From Rhizosaccharibacter radicis (lineage in GTDB: Bacteria > Pseudomonadota > Alphaproteobacteria > Acetobacterales > Acetobacteraceae), in NCBI GenBank assembly GCA_024508355.1, contig JAMZEJ010000005.1, positions 1-64,000 of the forward strand: DNA of 64,000 nucleotides. The letters run 5' to 3'. This document shows, one piece after another, positions 1-12,034 of this stretch; position 1 is the first letter of the stretch; the number at the start of each line of letters is the position of its first letter. The notes below the pieces were generated by a model that had not been told where the DNA came from, ran no database searches, and worked only from the letters and a program-made list of their open reading frames with translations. The translations under genes were made by a program, and so were the position numbers.

Positions 1-1
1 A

Positions 2-202
2 CGCGCCTACGGCGCCGGACGCCAGACCTACAGCGAATGGACCGCGGGCTTCACCATCAAGCCCGCCATCCCCCACACCACCCTCGTCGCCCTGCGCCCC
101 GAAATCCGCTGGGACAAAAGCCTCTCCGGCGGACACCCCTTCAACGGCCTCAAGGACAACGGATCCTTCACACTCGCAACCGACATCATCGTCGGATTCT
201 GA
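2..202 (+). CDS. C-terminal fragment of an outer-membrane beta-barrel porin
   Basis: Only the last 66 codons are in the window; the start lies upstream. The fragment has alternating aromatic and polar residues typical of the last beta strands of an outer-membrane barrel. It contains the stretch LRPEIRWD followed by a PFNG segment, as in OmpL-like porins of the BBP2 family, and it ends in IIVGF. A terminal phenylalanine is the usual signal for insertion by the BAM machinery. The substrate cannot be told from this piece. It is followed after 56 bases by mutS on the same strand. Confidence 0.75.
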   Translation, partial: RAYGAGRQTYSEWTAGFTIKPAIPHTTLVALRPEIRWDKSLSGGHPFNGLKDNGSFTLATDIIVGF

Positions 203-258
203 TCACAGAAAAAAGGGCACGGTGGCCGCGCGGGATCAGCCGTTCTAGAACCGTCGTC

Positions 259-3075
<2,817 letters not shown>

Positions 3076-3081
3076 GGCTCG

Positions 3082-5994
3082 ATGCCAGAACGCGCCGATC
3101 CGCTTGGGGACCCAGACGACGCCGCCCGGCTGCTGGCTGCTTCCCTGGCAAGGGCCGCGGACGCCGATCCGACCCCGCGCGAAGCGGCGGTGGGGCTGTT
3201 CCGCCGCCATCTCGCCCGCATGCAGCAGAGCGTGCGCGACGATTTCGAAGCCCACCGCGTGGCGGGAGAGGCGGCGGCCTGCCGGCTGTCGGAACTCACC
3301 GACGGGGTGATCCGCACCCTCTACGATTTCACCTTCTCCGACGCGCTGGTCGAGCTGGCGCCGTTCGCCGACGGTCTCGCGGTGGCGGCAACCGGCGGCT
3401 ACGGCCGCGGCACGCTGGCCCCCTTCAGCGACATCGACCTCCTTTTCCTCACCGACGACGACCCGCCTCCGGCCCTGCTCGGGGCCGTGGAGTTCATGCT
3501 CTATTTCCTGTGGGACCTGGGGCTGAAGGTCGGCCACGCCACCCGCTCGGTGCGCGAATGCATCGACGAGGCCGCCGACGACACCACGGTTCGCACCACC
3601 CTGCTGGATGCCCGGCGCATCGCCGGCGACGAGACGCTCTTCGCCGGATTCCAGGCGCGCTACATCGTCGCCTGCGTGGAAGCGGGTCCGGCGAACTTCA
3701 TCGCCGACAAGCAACGCGAACGCTCGGTGCGCCACGGCCGCTACGGCGAAAGCCCCTTCCTGGTGGAGCCCAACATCAAGGAAGGCCGCGGCGGCCTGCG
3801 CGACATGCAGACGCTGTACTGGCTTTGTCGCTACACGCTCGGCATCCGCCATTTCATGGAACTGGCCGCGCCCCGCGACATCAGCCCGGGCACCGGCGAG
3901 GCTTCTCGCCCGTCCGGCCTGCCCGGCGGCGGCCTGCTGACCGACCAGGAAGCCAATCGTGCCCGCCGCTGCTGGGACTTCCTTTGGACGGTGCGCTTCC
4001 ACCTGCACTACATCGCCGGACGGGCCGAGGAACGCCTGACCTTCGACATGCAGCCGGTGGTGGGCGCCCGCATGGGCTACACGCGGCACGGCCGGCAGGT
4101 CGGCGTCGAGCGCTTCATGCGCCATTACTTCCTCAACGCGCGCGAGGTGATGCGGCTCACCCACGTGCTGGAGCCGGCCGTGCTGCGGGCGGTGCTGGGA
4201 CCGCCGGCCGTCGCGCCCGAGGCCGACGCCGACCTGCTCGAAGCAGGCTTCGTGCTCGCCGACGGGCAGATCCTACCGGGCCCCGGGGTCAGCTTCGAGG
4301 CTCAGCCGATCGCCATGCTGCGGATGCTGCTGCTGGCGCGGGATCGGAACCTGCTGATCCATCCGCTGGCGATGCACGCGCTGATCCGCTGGGAACGGCG
4401 CGCGGCCGAGCTGCGCGGCGACGCCGAGGCCAACCGCATCCTGATCTCGCTGGTGTGCGGCGAACGGCCGGTGCGGCGCCCGATGGACGAGGACGCGCGC
4501 CGCGAAGCGCGCCACGCGGAGGATCCTCGTTCCGGTGCGCGATGGCTGCACGTGCTGAACGAGACCGGGCTGCTCGGCAGGCTGATCCCGCCCTGGTCGC
4601 GGATCGTCGGCCAGATGCAGTTCGACACCTATCACGTGTTCACCGTGGACGAGCACACCATCGAGGCGGTGCGCATCCTCGGCACGCTGGAAGCCGGGCT
4701 GCTGGCGGAGGAAACGCCCGTCGCCAACGACCTCGTGCTCGACCTCCAGTCGCGGCGCGCCTTGTATCTAGCGACGCTGATGCATGACATCGCCAAGGGA
4801 CGCGGCGGCGACCATTCGGAACTCGGTTCCGAGATGGCGCTGGAGCTGTGTCCGATGCTGGGGCTGTCGGCCGAGGAAACCGAGACGGTGTCCTGGCTGG
4901 TGCTGCATCACCTGCTGCTCAGCCAGACCGCGTTCCGGCGCGACATCGACGATCCCAAGACCATCCTCGACATCGCCGACACCATCCAGTCGCCCGAGCG
5001 GCTGCGCCTGCTGCTGATCCTCACCGTGGTGGACATGCGCGCGGTTAGCCCGAAGGTCTGGAACAACTGGAAGGCGACGCTGCTGCGCGAGCTCTATACC
5101 CGCGTGGCGGAGGTGCTCGCCGGCGGCCTCGCCACGGCGGAGCGGGATGTCCGGGTGCTGCGCGCCAAGGAAGCGGCGGCGCTGGTGATGGCCGAGGACG
5201 GGCTGGACCGCGCCGACATCGACCGGTTCCTCGATCTCGGCTATGGCGGCTACTGGCTGTCGTTCGATCCCGAAACCCACGCGCGCCACGCCCGCATGAT
5301 CCGCGACAGCGAGTTGCGCGACGCGCCGCTCACGGTAGAAACCCAGCCGCTCCCGGCGCGCGCCGTCACCGAGGTCACGGTCTACGCCCCCGACCATGCC
5401 GGGCTGTTCTCGCGCATCGCCGGCGCGCTGGCGATGGCCGGCGCGTCCATCGTCGATGCGCGTATCCACACCATGACCAACGGCATGGCGCTCGACACCT
5501 TCTGGGTGCAGGACGCGTCCGACGACACGTTCGACGCGCCGCATCGCCTGGCGCGGCTCAGCGTCCTGGTGGAACAGGCGCTGTCCGGCCGGATCGACCT
5601 TGGCGACGAGATCGCCAAGCTCAGCCGCACCGCGCTGGGGCGCCGGATGCGGGCGATCCATGTTCCGCCCCGGGTGGTGATCGACAACCGCGCCTCCAAC
5701 ACCCACACGGTGATCGAGGTGAACGGACGCGACCGTCCCGGCCTGCTGCACGACGTCACCGGCGCGATGAACCGCCAGGGGCTGCAGATCGCCTCGGCCC
5801 ACATCACCACCTACGGCGTCCGCGCGGTCGACGTGTTCTACGTCAAGGACGTGTTCGGGCTGAAGATCGGCAACGAGCGCAAGCTCGACGAGATCAGGGA
5901 GGCCCTGCTGCTGGTTCTGCGTCAGGCGGAAGAAGCGGTGGTGTCGCCCGCTCCGGTGCCGGTGCGCCGCCGCGGCGCTTCCGTTTCCGGCTGA
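3082..5994 (+). CDS. glnD: [Protein-PII] uridylyltransferase/uridylyl-removing enzyme GlnD
   Basis: GlnD senses glutamine and adds or removes UMP on PII proteins, thereby setting the nitrogen status of the cell. The 970-residue protein has the full family layout: a nucleotidyltransferase domain with TGGYGRG and the D-I-D metal ligands near residues 104-120, an HD hydrolase domain with HDIAKG near 567-572, and two C-terminal ACT domains (about 755-830 and 865-960). Length is close to other alphaproteobacterial GlnD proteins. It starts 6 bases after mutS. The stop is followed by 136 bases without a gene, where it converges on the TPR gene. Confidence 0.97.
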   Translation: MPERADPLGDPDDAARLLAASLARAADADPTPREAAVGLFRRHLARMQQSVRDDFEAHRVAGEAAACRLSELTDGVIRTLYDFTFSDALVELAPFADGLAVAATGGYGRGTLAPFSDIDLLFLTDDDPPPALLGAVEFMLYFLWDLGLKVGHATRSVRECIDEAADDTTVRTTLLDARRIAGDETLFAGFQARYIVACVEAGPANFIADKQRERSVRHGRYGESPFLVEPNIKEGRGGLRDMQTLYWLCRYTLGIRHFMELAAPRDISPGTGEASRPSGLPGGGLLTDQEANRARRCWDFLWTVRFHLHYIAGRAEERLTFDMQPVVGARMGYTRHGRQVGVERFMRHYFLNAREVMRLTHVLEPAVLRAVLGPPAVAPEADADLLEAGFVLADGQILPGPGVSFEAQPIAMLRMLLLARDRNLLIHPLAMHALIRWERRAAELRGDAEANRILISLVCGERPVRRPMDEDARREARHAEDPRSGARWLHVLNETGLLGRLIPPWSRIVGQMQFDTYHVFTVDEHTIEAVRILGTLEAGLLAEETPVANDLVLDLQSRRALYLATLMHDIAKGRGGDHSELGSEMALELCPMLGLSAEETETVSWLVLHHLLLSQTAFRRDIDDPKTILDIADTIQSPERLRLLLILTVVDMRAVSPKVWNNWKATLLRELYTRVAEVLAGGLATAERDVRVLRAKEAAALVMAEDGLDRADIDRFLDLGYGGYWLSFDPETHARHARMIRDSELRDAPLTVETQPLPARAVTEVTVYAPDHAGLFSRIAGALAMAGASIVDARIHTMTNGMALDTFWVQDASDDTFDAPHRLARLSVLVEQALSGRIDLGDEIAKLSRTALGRRMRAIHVPPRVVIDNRASNTHTVIEVNGRDRPGLLHDVTGAMNRQGLQIASAHITTYGVRAVDVFYVKDVFGLKIGNERKLDEIREALLLVLRQAEEAVVSPAPVPVRRRGASVSG

Positions 5995-6130
5995 CCGGCG
6001 GCCGCACCGACACCGGCACCGGCCGACATCCTCCGGTCGCCTCCGCCGCACGGACGTTCAGCGGCGCCGCCAACATCCTCGGGCGGTGCCGGACCGGGTC
6101 GATATCCGATCCGATGCCGCGACCGGACGG

Positions 6131-8122
6131 TCAGCCGGACGAGCGCGGAGACCGGCGCTCCTCGGCCCAGATCCGCAGGGCCTCGGCCAGACGCGTCACC
6201 GGCGCGGCCCAGGCGACGGCCGGTGGCAGCGGCGCATCCTGGCGAAACAACCGGATCGACGGATACCAGAGGCTGCGGTCGCCGTCCGCGAACGCGCCGC
6301 GCCAGCGCCAATCGCCGCCGAAGCGGTTCAGCAGCCAGCATTCCCGCCCCATCGCGCCCGCGAGATGCGCCACCGCGCTGTCCACGCTGATCACCAGGTC
6401 GAGGTCGGCGATGAGCCCGGCCGTGTCGGCGAGATCGGCCGGCGGCTCCCCCGGCGCCTCCAGCGTCAGCCCCGGCGGCGGCGCGTCGCCCTGCTGCAGC
6501 GACACGAAGCGGACGGCGCCGGACAACGATGCCAGCGGCGCCAGCACGCCTGCCGGCAGCGACCGTCTGCGGTCGAAGCGGTATCCGGCGCTGCCCGCCC
6601 AGCTCACCCCCACCCGGGGGATCTGGCGGGCCGGCGCTGCCGCCGCGGTCCAGAGGTAGGGTTCGGCCGGCGGCAGCGACCAGCGCCGAAGCACCGCCGG
6701 CAGGCTCAGCAGCAGCGCTTCAAACGCACACCCTATTTCCGCCGCCACCGCATCCGCCGCGGCCAGCGGCACGACCCGAAACCGCCCCGGCGGCGAGCCG
6801 TCCGGGATGCGCAGCGATCCGGCCAGCCTTTGCAGGGCCGGAGGCACGGCCAGGACCACGGGGCGACGGGCGAGAACGTCCGGCACGAATCGCAGGAACT
6901 GGACGGCGTCGCCAAGTCCCTGTTCGGCCCGCAGCAGCACCGGCTCCGGTCCGTCCGACCCGTCCCACGGGGGCAATGTCGCGCCGAGTCCGAGCAGCGA
7001 CCGCCGGGCCTCGAAGCCGGTCCACCCCTCCTCGAAGCGGCCTTCGGACAGCAGCACGGTGGACAGGTTGAAGCGCGCGCGCTCACGGTTCGTCGTGCCT
7101 TCCCCCGCGCGATCCAGCACGGCGCGGAAGCAGATGGCGGCAGACTCGGCCCGTTGCAGCTCGAACAGCACGGTCCCGCGGTTCAGCACCACCTCGTCCG
7201 CGAGCGGCGCGGCGGCTTCCGCTTGTTGCAGCGCGCGATCGGCGCCGGACAGGTCGCCGGCCGCCATCAGCGCCAGGCCGAGATTGCTCATGGTTTCCGG
7301 TGTCGCGGGCCCCAGATCCCGCGCCGCTTCAAGCATCGCCACCGCCTCGTCGATGCGGTTCAGCTCGAACAGGATGCTGCCCAGATTGGCGGCGGCCGCC
7401 CCGTCCCCGGGGCGAAGGGCGCGCACCCGCGCGAAACAAAGCTCGGCTTCCACCAGCAGCCCGGCCGCGGCGGCCGCGGCCCCTCTGCTATGCCAGGCCG
7501 CCCAATCCTCCAGACGTTTTTCCGTTGCCCGCCGAAGGAGCGGCAGAGCTTCCAAAGGTCTCCCCGCACGCTGGAGCAGGCCGCCCTTTGCCGCGGCGAC
7601 AAGATCGGCCAGCCCGCCGCCGGCCGCCAGCGCTTCCGCCTCGTCCAGCGCCGCCCCGGCCTCCGCCACGCGCCCCTGCATCTCCATGAGCCGGGCGATC
7701 GCGAAGCGGCCGCGCAGATCGTCCGGATCGCGCAGCACCGCCACGGAAAACGCAGCACGGGCTTCTTCCAGATGCCCTTCCTCCTGAAGCGCGCGCCCGA
7801 GCGTCAGGAAGAAGCCGGCGGCATTCGGCCGGCCCGCCACCGCCTTGCCCGCGAGGCCGATCGCCAGACCGGGCCTGCCCGCGTCCAGCGCCAGCTCGGC
7901 GAGACCGTGCAGCGCATCCGGCTGGTCCGGATGCAGGGCCAGGGCCTGCCGGAAGAGCCGCTCCGCGCCGGCCGCGTCACCGGCCGCCCGCCGTGCGTGG
8001 GCCGACGCCACCCGATCCACCGCCGCCCGGCGCGCGGTTCTGGAAACATGGGCGGCGACCGGACGGCGCCTCTCGCCGCCGGTCCCGGCTCCCGTTCCAT
8101 CGCTCGACTCGCCCGCGGCCAT
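6131..8122 (-). CDS. TPR-repeat protein with a glycosyltransferase-like C-terminal domain
   Basis: The 663-residue protein has about ten tetratricopeptide repeats in its first 400 residues (for example LFRQALALHPDQPDALHGLAELAL and ETMSNLGLALMAAGDLSGADRAL, here only partly quoted). The C-terminal part carries the segments LLRAEQGLGDAVQFLRF, GVSWAGS and DLVISVDSAVAHLAGAMG, the latter typical of GT9-like folds fused to TPR proteins in alphaproteobacteria. Such proteins are often linked to cell-surface glycan or flagellin modification, but the acceptor here is unknown. There is no signal peptide, so it is probably cytoplasmic. It is transcribed divergently from the M32 peptidase. Confidence 0.85.
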   Translation of the reverse strand: MAAGESSDGTGAGTGGERRRPVAAHVSRTARRAAVDRVASAHARRAAGDAAGAERLFRQALALHPDQPDALHGLAELALDAGRPGLAIGLAGKAVAGRPNAAGFFLTLGRALQEEGHLEEARAAFSVAVLRDPDDLRGRFAIARLMEMQGRVAEAGAALDEAEALAAGGGLADLVAAAKGGLLQRAGRPLEALPLLRRATEKRLEDWAAWHSRGAAAAAAGLLVEAELCFARVRALRPGDGAAAANLGSILFELNRIDEAVAMLEAARDLGPATPETMSNLGLALMAAGDLSGADRALQQAEAAAPLADEVVLNRGTVLFELQRAESAAICFRAVLDRAGEGTTNRERARFNLSTVLLSEGRFEEGWTGFEARRSLLGLGATLPPWDGSDGPEPVLLRAEQGLGDAVQFLRFVPDVLARRPVVLAVPPALQRLAGSLRIPDGSPPGRFRVVPLAAADAVAAEIGCAFEALLLSLPAVLRRWSLPPAEPYLWTAAAAPARQIPRVGVSWAGSAGYRFDRRRSLPAGVLAPLASLSGAVRFVSLQQGDAPPPGLTLEAPGEPPADLADTAGLIADLDLVISVDSAVAHLAGAMGRECWLLNRFGGDWRWRGAFADGDRSLWYPSIRLFRQDAPLPPAVAWAAPVTRLAEALRIWAEERRSPRSSG

Positions 8123-8157
8123 CCGCCTCCCTTACAAGTTTCCGCTCGCGACCACGA

Positions 8158-8217
8158 CCCGCCACCGCGACGCCCGCCACCGCGACGCCCGCCACCGCGA
8201 CGCCCACCACCGCGACG
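8158..8217. repeat. Four-copy 15-bp tandem repeat upstream of the M32 peptidase
   Basis: The unit CCGCCACCGCGACGC occurs four times in a row, with one A-for-G change in the last copy and a slightly changed edge. It fills half of the 112-base gap between two divergent genes and ends 17 bases before the ATG at 8235. Because 15 is a multiple of three, copy number changes would not alter a reading frame, but they would change promoter or leader spacing. Confidence 0.9.
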
Positions 8218-8234
8218 AAGGTACGACCCGACGC

Positions 8235-9743
8235 ATGCACGCCTATCAGGAACTGGAACGCCGTTTTGCCCGCCTGTCGCACCTGGAAGATGCGCTGGGC
8301 ATCCTGGGCTGGGACAAGGACGCGATGATGCCGATCGGCGCAGCTCCCGGCCGGACCGACCAGATCGCCGCCCTGTCGGTGATCCACCACGACATGCTGA
8401 CCGCCCCCGACATGCCCGAGCTGCTGCACCGGGCGGCGGAGGAACGGGACGACGATCCGGACGACGACGCCCGGGCCTGGCGCAAGGCGAACCTGCGGGA
8501 GATGCGGCGCATCCACGCCCACGCTTCCGCGGTTCCGGCCGATCTGGTGGAGGCGGCGTCGCGGGCCGCATCCAGCTGCGAGGTGGCATGGCGCCAGGCG
8601 CGGGCCGACAGCGATTTCGAAGGGTTGCTGCCGCTGCTGTCCGAGGTTCTGCGGACCCAGAAACTGGTGGGACAGGCCAAAGGACAGGCGCTCGGGCTGT
8701 CGGTCTATGACGCGCTTCTGGACCAGTACGATCCGGGCAACGGTACGGACCTCATCGACCCGGTGTTCGATCGCCTGGGCCGCGAGCTTCCGGGGTTGAT
8801 CGCCGAGGTGATCGAGCACCAAAAGCGGCGACCGGCGCCGCTGCCGCTGCCCGGTCCGTTCGAGGTCGGGACGCAGGAAGCGCTCGGGCGGACGCTGATG
8901 GGCGTGGCCGGCTTCGACTGGACCCGCGGACGGCTGGACGTCAGCACCCACCCCTTCTGCGGCGGCGCCAGTTCGGACGTGCGGATCACCACCCGCTACG
9001 ACGAGAACGACGCCACCGGCGCGCTGATGGGCGTCCTGCACGAGACCGGTCATGCCCTCTACGAGCAGGGCCGGCCGGAACGCTGGCTGTCGCAACCGGT
9101 GGGCCGGGCACGGGGCATGAGCCTGCACGAGAGCCAGTCGCTGCTGATCGAGATGCAGGCCTGTCGCGGCGACGCGTTTCTCGGCTTCCTGGCGCCGATG
9201 CTTGCCGCCGCATTCGGCGGGGGCGACGGGGCCGCCTGGAGTGCTGGCAACCTTCGCCGCACCGTGCAGACGGTGGAGCCCGGGACCATCCGGGTCGATG
9301 CCGACGAGGTGACCTATCCGGCCCACGTGCTGCTGCGCTACCGGCTGGAGCGGGCGATGCTGGACGGCGATCTGGCGTTGCGCGACCTGCCCGGGGCCTT
9401 CAACGACGGCCTGCGGGAGATGCTGGGCGTCGAGGTTCCGGACGATCGGCGCGGCTGCCTGCAGGACATCCATTGGCCGAGCGGAGCCTGGGGCTATTTT
9501 CCGACCTACACGCTCGGCGCGATGATCGCAGCGCAGCTGTTCGATGCGGCGCGACGGGCCATCGTCGGACTCGATGACCGCCTCGCCGCCGGCGACTTCA
9601 CCGGACTGTTGTCATGGCTCCGTCGCGAGGTGCACGAGCGCGCCAGTCTTCACGATAGCGCGACCCTGGTGACGCTCGCGACCGGGCGGCCGCTGGATGC
9701 CGAGGTTTTCACGACTCACCTGCGACGCCGCTACCTGTCGTGA
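8235..9743 (+). CDS. Carboxypeptidase M32 (Taq-type metallocarboxypeptidase)
   Basis: The enzyme removes amino acids from peptide C-termini using a bound divalent metal, in the cytoplasm. The 502-residue length fits the family. The zinc motif H-E-T-G-H is at residues 269-273, followed by the conserved LHESQS segment that supplies the third ligand. The family N-terminus (MxAYxELExRF) matches MHAYQELERRF, which fixes the start at 8235; GAAGG lies about ten bases upstream. A longer open frame runs back into the divergent gene and through the tandem repeat but has no family similarity there. Confidence 0.95.
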   Translation: MHAYQELERRFARLSHLEDALGILGWDKDAMMPIGAAPGRTDQIAALSVIHHDMLTAPDMPELLHRAAEERDDDPDDDARAWRKANLREMRRIHAHASAVPADLVEAASRAASSCEVAWRQARADSDFEGLLPLLSEVLRTQKLVGQAKGQALGLSVYDALLDQYDPGNGTDLIDPVFDRLGRELPGLIAEVIEHQKRRPAPLPLPGPFEVGTQEALGRTLMGVAGFDWTRGRLDVSTHPFCGGASSDVRITTRYDENDATGALMGVLHETGHALYEQGRPERWLSQPVGRARGMSLHESQSLLIEMQACRGDAFLGFLAPMLAAAFGGGDGAAWSAGNLRRTVQTVEPGTIRVDADEVTYPAHVLLRYRLERAMLDGDLALRDLPGAFNDGLREMLGVEVPDDRRGCLQDIHWPSGAWGYFPTYTLGAMIAAQLFDAARRAIVGLDDRLAAGDFTGLLSWLRREVHERASLHDSATLVTLATGRPLDAEVFTTHLRRRYLS

Positions 9744-9826
9744 ACCGTTCCGTTAACCGATTGCATACCGGTCTGCTCGCAGATGAACCCGGACGGCGAA
9801 AGCCGGAGTTGTCGGGATCAGGATCG

Positions 9827-10123
9827 ATGCGGGTCGAAACCCTCACCAGGATGTCCGGGCGGCAGGTAGCTGTGACGGTAGCCTATGCCGGCGGGTATCG
9901 GACATTGCGGTTGGAAGTCAGGCCGCATCCGGGCGGTGGCTACACGGCCCGCCTGCCCGAGGGCGAATGGTGCGTGCGCTGCTTCACAGAGGAGTCCGCG
10001 ATCCTGATGGCCTGCGCCGGGACGATCCCGACCACGGAAGCGAGCGGCGGCTCGATCCCGTGGGTGCAGGCCCGCCAGTGGCGCGCAGCGGCGTTCGGCG
10101 AAACGGAAGATGCCGGCTCCTGA
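9827..10123 (+). CDS. Small hypothetical protein
   Basis: This 98-residue frame begins MRVETLTRM and has no signal peptide or membrane segment. It contains one cysteine pair (WCVRCF) and ends in acidic residues. I do not recognise a family. The reading frame is open back to a GTG at 9740, overlapping the stop of the M32 gene, so a 127-residue product translated by coupling is possible; the ATG at 9827 has a weak AGG upstream. Codon use resembles that of neighbours, which supports a real gene, but there is no independent proof. Confidence 0.5.
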   Translation: MRVETLTRMSGRQVAVTVAYAGGYRTLRLEVRPHPGGGYTARLPEGEWCVRCFTEESAILMACAGTIPTTEASGGSIPWVQARQWRAAAFGETEDAGS

Positions 10124-10166
10124 TCCCGATCTTTCCGGGCGGGACGCTGGACATCCGCCTCCGCCG

Positions 10167-10283
10167 TCAGTTCGCGCTGGTCAGCATCGCCGGGGTCGGC
10201 ATCACGAGGCCTTCCTCGGTAGCTGCCACGGTGCCGACCGCGAAGGTCATCAGGACGCCGGCGACGAGAATGATCCTTGCCAT
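10167..10283 (-). CDS. Possible 38-residue secreted peptide
   Basis: On the minus strand the frame MARIILVAGVLMTFAVGTVA followed by ATEEGL gives a positively charged start, a hydrophobic core and an A-T-x cleavage-like site, leaving a mature peptide of about 17 residues. It sits alone in the gap between two plus-strand genes. The ribosome binding site is weak (GGGATC). The signal-peptide-like sequence is the only support, so it may be chance. Confidence 0.35.
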   Translation of the reverse strand: MARIILVAGVLMTFAVGTVAATEEGLVMPTPAMLTSAN

Positions 10284-10407
10284 GAGTATGATCCCGACTT
10301 TATCGTGACTTCATCGAAGCGCCGGACGGTATCGCCGTCGCGGTGCGCCCGGGCGTCCTGCCCGATAGTTGTCGGCACAAAGCGGGATCGGTCCTACGGT
10401 TTTCCGC

Positions 10408-11610
10408 ATGGGCAGGCCAAACTCACCTTTCGCGATCACATCCCTGCGCGGATGGCGGTTCCCCCATGCGATCATGGCCTTCGCCGGGCTTCTCGTGATC
10501 TCGCATCCCGGAATGTCGTCCGCCGCGACCGACGTACCGGCCGACGTCATGCCGCTTCTGGCGGACGTGAGCCCCGTTTCGATCGCCGCGGCGGCACAGT
10601 CCCGGGACGGCCAGATCGTCCTGATCACCTCGCCCAGGGACGACCACGGCGCCGCCACGCTGCAGCGGCTCGTCGGCAAGGAGCTGCATCCACTCCTCCC
10701 TGCGGTGGCGCCCTCGTCCAACCCTGGCAGCGGAAACACGGAGGCTGCCGGGAAAGGCGGCGCGAGTGCGCCCGCTTCCCCGCCGCCTCCGCCCGTGGAC
10801 CCGGCATCCCTGCGCCTCGCGTCCGATGGCGCCCTCTGGGTGGTGGATGACGGGCCGCCCGGCGGGAAGGCGCCCCCGGCTTCGGCGCGGCTGCTGCGCA
10901 TCGATGCCGACAGCGGGCAGGTGGCGGATGCGATCCCCCTGCCGCCCGAGATGCTGCGCCCGCACAGCCGCCTCGGGCCGCTACGCTTCCACAAGACCCA
11001 CGCCTATGTCGCCGATATCGGCGCACCGGGTCTCCTGGTGGTCGATCTTTCCGCCCGTACCGTCCGGCGGGTGCTGGACGACGCCCCCGAGTTGTCGTCG
11101 CGGCGGCCCGTCGAGGCCAAATCCGCTCACGACCCGACCCTCTCGTCCATCCCGATGGAGGTGAGCCCGGACGGCGCGTGGCTGTTCATCCAGCCCGAAG
11201 CCGGTCCCCTGGTCCGGCTGCCCACGGCCCTGCTGGACGATCCCGAGACCAGCGCCGCCACCTTGTCGGCAGGCATCGTGTTCTGGTTCGACACGCCTGC
11301 CGCGACCGGAAGCGCCATGATGCCGGACGGGACGCTGCTGCTGGACACCCGGTCCGACGGTCTGCTGGCCCTGTCCGCGGACCGGACGCTGACGCCCCTG
11401 CTGCGCGACCCCCGCCTCGCGGGCGACGGGACGCCGTTCCTGCGGAACGACAACAAGCTTCTGGTGCCGGGCGTCGCCGGCACCGGCGACGGGCCTGCGG
11501 CCGGGCGGACGGCGTTGTTCCTTCTCGATCCCGCCGCTCTGCGCTCGGCCGCTCGCCGCGTGGCCGGCGAGGGCACCGCGCAGGGTACGGAAACGGCGCC
11601 GGGCCCCTAG
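10408..11610 (+). CDS. Secreted MRJP/Yellow-family beta-propeller protein
   Basis: The 400-residue protein begins with a signal peptide (hydrophobic stretch about residues 15-33, cleavage near SSA-AT). The segment HAYVADIGAPGLLVVDLSARTVRRVLDD matches the blade signature of major royal jelly/Yellow proteins, quoted here only by its key part AYVADIG...VVDL. Bacterial members are often described as L-dopachrome tautomerase-related but their substrates are mostly unknown. A proline-rich insert (SPPPPPVDP) sits near residue 130. A TTG at 10369 is in frame, but the ATG at 10408 places the signal peptide better. It is probably periplasmic or exported. Confidence 0.75.
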   Translation: MGRPNSPFAITSLRGWRFPHAIMAFAGLLVISHPGMSSAATDVPADVMPLLADVSPVSIAAAAQSRDGQIVLITSPRDDHGAATLQRLVGKELHPLLPAVAPSSNPGSGNTEAAGKGGASAPASPPPPPVDPASLRLASDGALWVVDDGPPGGKAPPASARLLRIDADSGQVADAIPLPPEMLRPHSRLGPLRFHKTHAYVADIGAPGLLVVDLSARTVRRVLDDAPELSSRRPVEAKSAHDPTLSSIPMEVSPDGAWLFIQPEAGPLVRLPTALLDDPETSAATLSAGIVFWFDTPAATGSAMMPDGTLLLDTRSDGLLALSADRTLTPLLRDPRLAGDGTPFLRNDNKLLVPGVAGTGDGPAAGRTALFLLDPAALRSAARRVAGEGTAQGTETAPGP

Positions 11611-12034
11611 CACTTCCATGCTTCCTGGTCGCCGGTCGAAGTGTCGCCCGTTCGCGTCCGGGCATCCGGGTCCTGGCAACCCTCGGCCGCCCCGGCCCGG
11701 CGCGCCGTCGCGGGGCGGAGCCCGCGACACCTCCGCGACAGGGGCGCGGCCATCACGGCGTTCCTGTCCGTGATCCGCTTCCCGCGAGCTTGCCGCGATC
11801 GGTGAACGGTCCCGGCGACGGCTGGCAACAGCCATCCCGGCGGGAGCCAGGGTCCGGTGGGCGGATGGGGAAACACCGGTCCGCCCGGAAGCCTCCCCGG
11901 ATGAGCAGCCGAATAGCGATGGACCCGGCGTGGCGCGCGACACCGGAGCACGGGGATGGGCGCGCTGGCCTCCGGCGCCGGGGGCGTGACGCGACGACCC
12001 TTCGCGCGCGGCCCGCGTCATCTTATGATGGCGC
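11611..12034. other. Intergenic region of 424 bases before thrC
   Basis: No convincing gene is seen here. Open frames on both strands are arginine-rich and lack family features. The region should hold the thrC promoter, but no clear -35/-10 pair stands out. It contains one perfect stem-loop (11707-11728), listed separately. Confidence 0.6.
11707..11728. other. Perfect 8-bp stem-loop
   Basis: GTCGCGGG and CCCGCGAC form a perfect stem around a six-base loop. No T-run follows, so it is not a standard intrinsic terminator. It may stop or protect the transcript of the upstream gene, or be chance in GC-rich DNA. Confidence 0.4.

Noticed and set aside
11607..11951. Minus-strand 114-codon frame in the gap before thrC
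   Set aside because: Arg/Pro-rich, with no hydrophobic core or family similarity.
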